In this document: piece after piece, positions 58,965 to 64,000 of the stretch
How positions within the stretch are numbered: the stretch's first letter is position 1
How the letters are laid out: the number at the start of each line of letters is the position of its first letter
DNA from: Neovahlkampfia damariscottae
Lineage: Eukaryota > Heterolobosea > Selenaionea > Neovahlkampfiida > Neovahlkampfiidae
Reading direction: 5' to 3'
Length of the DNA stretch: 64,000 bases
Assembly: GCA_016618085.1 (NCBI GenBank)
Contig: JABLTG010000037.1
Coordinates: 1-64,000, forward strand
Translations under genes and position numbers: made by a program
Notes under the pieces: model-generated
The model's input: only the letters and a program-made list of their open reading frames with translations
Databases searched by the model: none
What the model was told of the DNA's origin: nothing

Positions 58965-59239
58965 TCATTCCTCTTTTTTTTTTTCTCTTTCTCTTTCTTC
59001 CAACATTCTCCTTTTTTTAAAAAAATATTAAACTGAGTTATATATGGTATTTACCTTGCTACCCACATCTCTATTCTATCATAGAATGGTAAATCTTGAA
59101 GACCATAACCAGAACAAAGGAACCATATAACAATAACAAAACCTGTAAATACTATGGATAGAGCAACAGTTAATACAACCCACAATTCATTATAGTGTTC
59201 AACTAAATTATTTAAATAGTTTTATAAATTCAAACTCAT
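58965..59239 (-). CDS. Small single-span membrane protein with a 4-base first coding exon
   Basis: With introns 59203-59235 and 59011-59054 the protein is 65 residues: MIEHYNELWVVLTVALSIVF continues as a membrane span, then YGLQDLPFYDRIEMWVARR, and a charged tail. The ATG lies on a 4-base coding exon (ATG-A). Without that splice the frame has no ATG until the internal Met. Unrecognised; the topology is like many small inner-membrane or ER proteins. Confidence 0.6.
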
Positions 59240-59335
59240 ATGATTTAAAAGTTGAAGAAAACTGAAGTTACAAAAATCACAAGTTTTTCCTGTGACCATT
59301 TCATTGGACAACTGATTTGAACCTATAAAAATTGA

Positions 59336-60166
59336 ATGAAGAAACCAAAATATGTGGTAGATTCAGTTAGCTATGAAAGTGAAATATATAAATACTATTT
59401 ACAGAGGTATAGATTATGGAGATTATATGTTTGATTTAAATATTATTAAAATATTAGGATGGAGGTGTTTGGTTTGAGAATAAATATATATATTTTTAAT
59501 ATTTAGGATGGATAAAGAGAGTTGGTTTAGTGTTACACCAGAGATATTGAGTGAATATTTATCAAATAGAATAGGATATCAAGGTATAATATTAGATTTA
59601 TTTGCAGGAACAGGTGGTAATTCTATTCAATTCGCTAAAATGGGTAATTATGTTATTTCATGTGATAAAGATTATAAAAAGATTGAATGTTTAAAAAATA
59701 ATTCAAAAATATATAATGTAGATAAAAATATTGGTATTATTATACATTATTAGTTTCAATTTTTTAAATAGATACAATTATAGGTGATTATCAACATTTT
59801 AAATTCTTTAAAAATTCAATTGATGTTGTATTCTTATCACCACCTTGGGTATAAATATATTTAATTATTTTAATAAAAAGGGTATTTACCATTAATTATT
59901 TATTTTGAATAGGTGGTCCAAATTATTCAAATAAAGAATATTTTGATATTAAGAATGATATACCAATGAATGGAATTGAATTATTTAAATTTGCTAAAAA
60001 GATAACAAATAATATAATATATTTATTACCAAAAAATATAAATAAAAAACAAATTAAATATGAATTATTAACATTATTTAATGAACCATGTGAATTTGAA
60101 GAGAATTATATTAATAATCAATTAAAGTCAATAACACTATATTTTGGAAACTTAATGAAAAAATAA
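59336..60166 (+). CDS. TGS1: Trimethylguanosine synthase TGS1
   Basis: Introns 59429-59457, 59472-59506, 59734-59771, 59849-59880 and 59882-59912 give 221 residues. YYLQRYRLWRLYDGGVWMDK, ESWFSVTPEILSEYL, the AdoMet motif ILDLFAGTGGNSIQFAKMGN and the catalytic SPPWGGPNYSNKEYFDIK match TGS1, which converts m7G caps of sn/snoRNAs to m2,2,7G. Exon 2 has 14 bases. A one-base exon (59881) is needed to encode the first Gly of PPWGGP; without it the frame is lost in an otherwise intact gene. The stop is 3 bases from the stop of the convergent mitoribosomal gene. Confidence 0.93.
59849..59912 (+). other. Two introns separated by a one-base exon
   Basis: After CCTTGG come GTATAAAT...AAAAAG (32 nt), a single G at 59881, then GTATTTACC...GAATAG (31 nt), then GTGGTCC. 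Only AGs at 59880 and 59912 exist in the block. Removing all 64 bases shifts the frame; keeping the one G restores the invariant W-G-G-P of TGS1. Confidence 0.7.
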
Positions 60167-60168
60167 AG

Positions 60169-60987
60169 TTATTTTTTTATTTCTTCTTCTTCTTTTACTT
60201 GTTCAATTTTTGATTCATTTACTACTTCTTCTTCTTCTTCTTTTTGTTGTTGTTCCATTTCTTGTTTGTTTTCTTCTTCTGGTTCAAATTCAACTTCTTC
60301 TTCAATTTGTTCATCCATTTGAGATTGATAAAATTTATCCCATCTTTCATTTGTCCAACCTCTAGAACCTAATCTTCTTTCATTTTCTAATTCTGGTACT
60401 TCAGCAAGAATAACTGTTAAATGAGACCATCTTGTAATTTGAACACCATATTTTCCTCTTGCGTGTATTTTATATCTCTTTCTTGTTCTTCCTTTTGTAA
60501 CAAATATTTCATGAATAACTAACCTTTCAGCATTTAAACCTATATTATTTTCACCATTGAACATTGCACTTTGAATTAACTTATAAACATAAATAGATTG
60601 TCTTCTATTTAATGTTTCTAAATCTTTTAATGCTTGACGTGCACTTAAACCTCTAACATAATCCGCTATTTGCATTAAACGATGTGGACTACCTGGACAC
60701 TGACGTAATACAGCTTTACACTTTGGCCATTTCTTTTCTTCTTTTGGATTCTTCTTTGGTAATTCTGTTGCAGTTACACGTGTTTTAACTCTGTTTACTG
60801 AACTCTTTGTAAATACTCTTTTACTTTGTAATAAATTTATTTTTGGATCTTTTTTTGTTTCATTATTTAAATTTTCATTTTCGAATTTATTATTTGTTAA
60901 AGAAAATAATCTTTTTTGTATTTGTTCAGTTCCTTTGAAAAATTGTTTATGACCACTTTGTCTTAAAAGTTTTGAAATGGATTTCAT
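60169..60987 (-). CDS. MRPL22: Mitochondrial large-subunit ribosomal protein uL22m
   Basis: Single exon, 272 residues. The basic N-terminus (MKSISKLLRQSGHKQFFKG) fits a mitochondrial presequence. The uL22 core is AVLRQCPGSPHRLMQIADYV, RGLSARQALKDLETLNRRQS, and the hairpin VIHEIFVTKGRTRKRYKIHA followed by RGKYGVQITRWSHLTVIL. A Glu/Gln-rich acidic tail of about 60 residues is extra. It implies that mitochondrial translation is retained in this organism. Confidence 0.93.
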   Translation of the reverse strand: MKSISKLLRQSGHKQFFKGTEQIQKRLFSLTNNKFENENLNNETKKDPKINLLQSKRVFTKSSVNRVKTRVTATELPKKNPKEEKKWPKCKAVLRQCPGSPHRLMQIADYVRGLSARQALKDLETLNRRQSIYVYKLIQSAMFNGENNIGLNAERLVIHEIFVTKGRTRKRYKIHARGKYGVQITRWSHLTVILAEVPELENERRLGSRGWTNERWDKFYQSQMDEQIEEEVEFEPEEENKQEMEQQQKEEEEEVVNESKIEQVKEEEEIKK

Positions 60988-61510
60988 TGGTGAAAAAAAA
61001 AATGTAAAAAAAATCTTTAAAATTTATTTTTATAATAATGATTTCTCTTTTACATATTCTCTAATATTTAATGCTTGTTTTATAATTTATTTGTTGGTAA
61101 TTTTGGAAAATTATTCAAAAATGTTTAGATTTCTGAATACTTAAAATCAAAAAGGAATATAAAAAAAAGAGAAATGAATAGACCCATCATTTAATATAAA
61201 ATACATATCCCATATTTCTAATAAACATCTTCAATATTAAATAAATGAATAGATATATTATTACTCAAATTGTAATTGAAAAGATAAATATTATTTTATC
61301 CAATCTTTTGATATAATTTAAAATTAGGTGAATTATTAATGTTATTTAGACATACACAACCACAATTATATACACATTTTCAAAATTAATTTTATTCAAA
61401 AATGAATTAAATAAAAAATATGATTCAAATTCTTCATGAATAAATGGTTCTAAAAGATGTATAAAAATGATAATCATATTTAATATCATAATAATTATAA
61501 TAAGATATTA

Positions 61511-61670
61511 ATAAGACTCCTATATAATTAATCACTTTATGAGAATATAAACTTTAGTTTCTGAGTGGAAGTCAATGGTTTTAAATAGCGTTTTATTTAT
61601 TAACATGACTTTAATCCGAATAAGTGGTGTTATTCCAATAAGTGATGTTTCAACCGAATAAGTCATCAGA
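61511..61670 (+). repeat. Repeat copy 1 (ATAAGACTCC element, diverged)
   Basis: It begins ATAAGACTCCTATATAATTA and ends with several AATAAGTGGTGTTATTCC-like units. It is a direct, partial copy of the element at 61701. Confidence 0.7.
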
Positions 61671-61700
61671 TATTTCTTTATCTGAAGGTAACTAAAAAAA

Positions 61701-61905
61701 ATAAGACTCCTATGTAATTAGTCACGTTATAAGAATAAACCTTAGTTTCTAAGTTGAAGTATGTGGTTTCAGCCGAACAAATATGGGTTTCAATTATAAC
61801 ATTACGTATTTTTGAATAAGTGTGGTTAATGTGAACAAGTGGTGTTATTCCGAATAAGTATGGTTTTTGAAGAATGAGTAGTGTTACTCCAAATAAGTTA
61901 CTTTT
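61701..61905 (+). repeat. Left inverted-repeat arm (copy 2)
   Basis: It starts ATAAGACTCCTATGTAATTA and runs about 205 bases, closely matching (by eye well over 75 percent) the reverse complement of 63121-63325. It includes a chain of AATAAGTGG-type short units. Confidence 0.78.
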
Positions 61906-62348
61906 TACACAAAAGGTTCAGTTATTCTAAATAACGAAACACTTCAAAGTGTAATGTTACAGTATCAATAAAAACTCCAGTTGTGAAATAAAAAAAAATA
62001 TTCTTCAATTCTTCATTTCTTTTTTTTGTATTTTGTAATTCTCAAGTTGTTTTGTTTTCTAATTGTTCGTCAGTGCAACTCTTTAAACCAATTTTGTAGT
62101 AACTATTGTATAGTTTGGATGGATATTACATTTATTTTGAAAGGCGACAAAACAAGCATATGCCAACAAATAACATGATCAATTGTGGAGTGTAAAACAC
62201 GAAACAGAATAATATTTTCTGTTTATACTTATTGGGTTGTGCCTTTTGGTATGCAAATTCTAGTCTAGATGTGATTGGAGAAAATCAAGATTTTCTTTTT
62301 TTTTAATCCTTCAAATTCATAATTTTCTATCAAGTAAAGTTGAAGAAA

Positions 62349-62928
62349 ATGTTTGTAGTTGAAGAAGACCGATGTCTAACAAAAGATGAATGGAACATAA
62401 TAAATTCTCGTAAAACCAATCCTCCAGAATATCCAGAAGAATATGAAAAGTTTTGGTCAAACTTGACAGGAAGAAAAAAAAAAGATTGAACCTTCACAAG
62501 AAGAATTAGAAAAATTAAAGAAGCGCTATAGCAAGCCTAAAAAATCAGAAAAAATTGATCCTACATCTTTTGGTATTGATGAAAAGCGAGAAAATGTTGA
62601 CAATGCAAAAATTGTAAAAATGGAAGGAAACAATGACTTGAATTCAGATTATATGATAAATCTTTCCATGAATGCCAAGATAATTTTCAAAAATGGAGCT
62701 CCTGTTGCTGGTAATGCATATTTTACGTATGAATTGAATAATGTGAATAATGAATCTTTTACAATGCATGTAAATCTATCAAAAGACAAACTTTCTGGAC
62801 TCAAAGAAACAGCATCACAACTTCGTTCTTTTGCAGAAAAAAAAGGAAGGGGATACAATGTTGCAACTTCTGATGAAAAAAATCTGATATCAAACTTAAT
62901 AGAACAAATTGAAAAAATTAAATTTTAA
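62349..62928 (+). pseudogene. Unknown gene with a frame break at an A run, inside inverted repeats
   Basis: From the ATG at 62349 (MFVVEEDRCLTKDEWNIINS) the frame stops at a TGA just after a run of ten A's at about 62474-62484. The next frame continues at once with KIEPSQEELEKLKKRYSKPK and runs to the TAA at 62926-62928. No GT-AG pair of normal size joins the two parts. Either the homopolymer is miscounted, or the gene is newly broken, or it uses slippage. The C-terminal half (IFKNGAPVAGNAYFTYELNN) looks like a compact domain of unknown family. No introns. Confidence 0.6.
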
Positions 62929-63485
62929 ATTTTTTTATTTGATGAAAATTTTCCATATTTAAGAAGTGGTATTTTTTACAATCCATGTTTCAACTAAAAA
63001 CAATATTTTTCATTTTGAAGTGTCTTGTTGGCAATAAAACACAACTTTTATTTTATAACATGACGAATTATATTCAATCTTAATGATGTAAAAAAAAGTG
63101 ATAAAGGGATTTATTTTCAATAGCATCACTTATTTAGAGTAACACCACTTGTTTGTTAAAACCCATACTTATTCGGAATAACACCACTTGTTCAGATTCA
63201 CCACACTTATTCGGAAACAAGTCTTTTTATTGCTAAAAACCACCTTTGTTCGGTTGAAACCACAGACTTCAACTTAGAAACCAAGGTTTATTTGTATAAC
63301 GTGACTAATTACATGGGAGTCTTAATATATACTTTTTTTATTTCCTAAAATCTCTTAATTTTTCTAAATCTATAAATGTTTATGTATTTAATATTTCATT
63401 AATCTCTCTTTTAAAAATTAAAAATCAATCTTTCTTTTACTTTTTATTTCTTCATTCATTGGTTTATGTTTTTAATTGGCCAATT
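62929..63485. other. Non-coding region with right inverted-repeat arm
   Basis: It holds the right arm of the repeat and a weaker copy. A CCAAT box (GGCCAATTATG) overlaps the start of the next gene. No other gene seen. Confidence 0.6.
63121..63325 (-). repeat. Right inverted-repeat arm (copy 3)
   Basis: Its reverse complement starts TTAAGACTCCCATGTAATTA and goes on through GTCACGTTATA, CCTTGGTTTCTAAGTTGAAG and GGTGTTATTCCGAATAAG, parallel to copy 2. A weaker fourth copy, also inverted, lies at about 63030-63090. Confidence 0.78.
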
Positions 63486-64000
63486 ATGAAACAACAAATA
63501 TTTGAGTTAACAAGTGAAGATAAAGTTACTATTTTATTTTATAAGAATATTAAGAATATAGACGAAATAAAGAAATTAAAATTCAATGCATCATTTATCA
63601 ATACTTCAATGATAGTATCCATCTTTCAAGTTTTAGTATCAACTTATAAATCATTAAATACAAATAAAACAAATGATTTTTATTCTGAAATTATTTATAA
63701 TTTAGGTATATCTAAGAATGTAATTGAATATATTATTTTTTATATTTTTTTTAAGATTTCAACTAATTTAAATGCATTTGGAATTGAAAGTGATCCAAAT
63801 AATATTCTAATTGTAATGTTAAATGTAAAAGAAGAAGAATTAAAAAATATAAAAAATATAATTAAAAATGATGAAGAAAAAGAAGAAAATAATTTATCTA
63901 TTGATGAAGAAATTAAAAATGAAATGAATATTGAAAAAATAAAAAAATTATATAAACTATCAAATTTAAAATCAAATAATGTTATTGAAATTGAAAAATT
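63486..64000 (+). CDS. CGI121: CGI121/TPRKB-like KEOPS subunit (3' partial)
   Basis: One intron (63720-63755) joins MKQQIFELTSEDKVTILFYK ... SEIIYNLGISKN to ISTNLNAFGIESDPNNILIV. The N-L-S/G-x-x-N-I-x-x-x-L-x-x-F-G-I pattern and the following I-L-I-V strand are the CGI121/TPRKB signature. In the KEOPS complex it binds the Bud32/PRPK kinase and tRNA for t6A37 synthesis, the modification that TRMO (encoded at 35.8-37.2 kb) then methylates. The C-terminal part is Lys/Glu-rich and runs off the window. Confidence 0.88.
   Translation, partial: MKQQIFELTSEDKVTILFYKNIKNIDEIKKLKFNASFINTSMIVSIFQVLVSTYKSLNTNKTNDFYSEIIYNLGISKNVIEYIIFYIFFKISTNLNAFGIESDPNNILIVMLNVKEEELKNIKNIIKNDEEKEENNLSIDEEIKNEMNIEKIKKLYKLSNLKSNNVIEIEK

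Larger units (their letters stand above)
60988..62348. other. Long AT-rich non-coding region (1.36 kb)
   Basis: No frame of useful length with an ATG. From 61511 on it holds two direct copies of a repeat that is also found inverted at 63.1-63.3 kb. The 60988-61500 part is AT-rich and without recognisable structure. The 61930-62340 stretch before the next gene carries no repeat that I can see; an ATTGG box lies near 62270. Confidence 0.6.

Noticed and set aside
60988-62348. tRNA, snRNA or other RNA genes in the longest non-coding stretch
   Set aside because: I saw no cloverleaf arms with a TTCRANNY-type loop, no Sm site with stems, and no rRNA segments. A covariance-model search could still find some.

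Overview
The window is a gene-dense nuclear segment from an AT-rich unicellular eukaryote. I read 47 protein genes, two cut by the window edges, with most intergenic gaps under 150 bases and some of 2-50 bases. Stops are standard (TAA, TGA, TAG). I inferred about 110 GT-AG introns by reading frame and by homology, and nearly all are 28-45 nt long. The organism is most like a free-living amoeboid or amoeboflagellate protist, for example a heterolobosean. A nuclear mitoribosomal protein (uL22m) and a neugrin/Rrg9-like protein imply working mitochondrial translation, which argues against anaerobic amoebae. The species cannot be fixed from the sequence alone.

Layout. 0-2.3 kb: the 3' end of a bacillopeptidase F-like subtilase and a PH-domain gene. 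2.4-16.4 kb: one giant gene encoding a signal peptide, an RCC1-like propeller, about 160 GCC2/GCC3-type Cys-rich units and a membrane-spanning C-terminus (about 4,617 aa). 16.4-18.7 kb: two more PH-domain genes related to the first. 18.8-25 kb: a papain-fold-like protein, a Siw14-type phosphatase, a glycine-rich collagen-like protein and an Atg18/WIPI protein. 25-33 kb: JAMP, a MGAT-like glycosyltransferase, a P450, NUFIP1 and VPS34. 33-45.5 kb: a membrane protein, SPC25, YOS1, TRMO, a TMEM256-like protein, BUB3, a beta-ureidopropionase with a signal peptide, TRA2, APC11 and CK2 alpha. 45.5-61 kb: a tail-anchored protein, ZZ finger, TPR, UBX, ankyrin and neugrin-like genes, RPB7, RCE1, a homeobox gene, RFT1, TGS1 and uL22m. 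61-63.5 kb: inverted repeats around a gene with a frame break. 63.5 kb to the end: a CGI121/TPRKB-like KEOPS subunit.

Two themes stand out. First, splicing is extreme. Coding exons of 1, 4, 9, 12, 13 and 14 nt are needed to keep conserved proteins in frame. The only three intron blocks longer than 45 nt each split at an internal AG|GT (zero-length exon) or AG-g-GT (one-base exon) into two normal-sized introns. Second, transcription control looks minimal. A CCAAT box (often GACCAAT or its complement) lies within about 5-60 bases of most start codons, sometimes includes the ATG itself, and sometimes sits alone in a divergent gap of 34-65 bases. Convergent genes overlap in their coding ends.

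Functional grouping is loose. SPC25, BUB3 and APC11 (mitosis) lie within 10 kb, and VPS34 lies near an Atg18-type PI3P-binding protein, but there is no evidence that these are operons.
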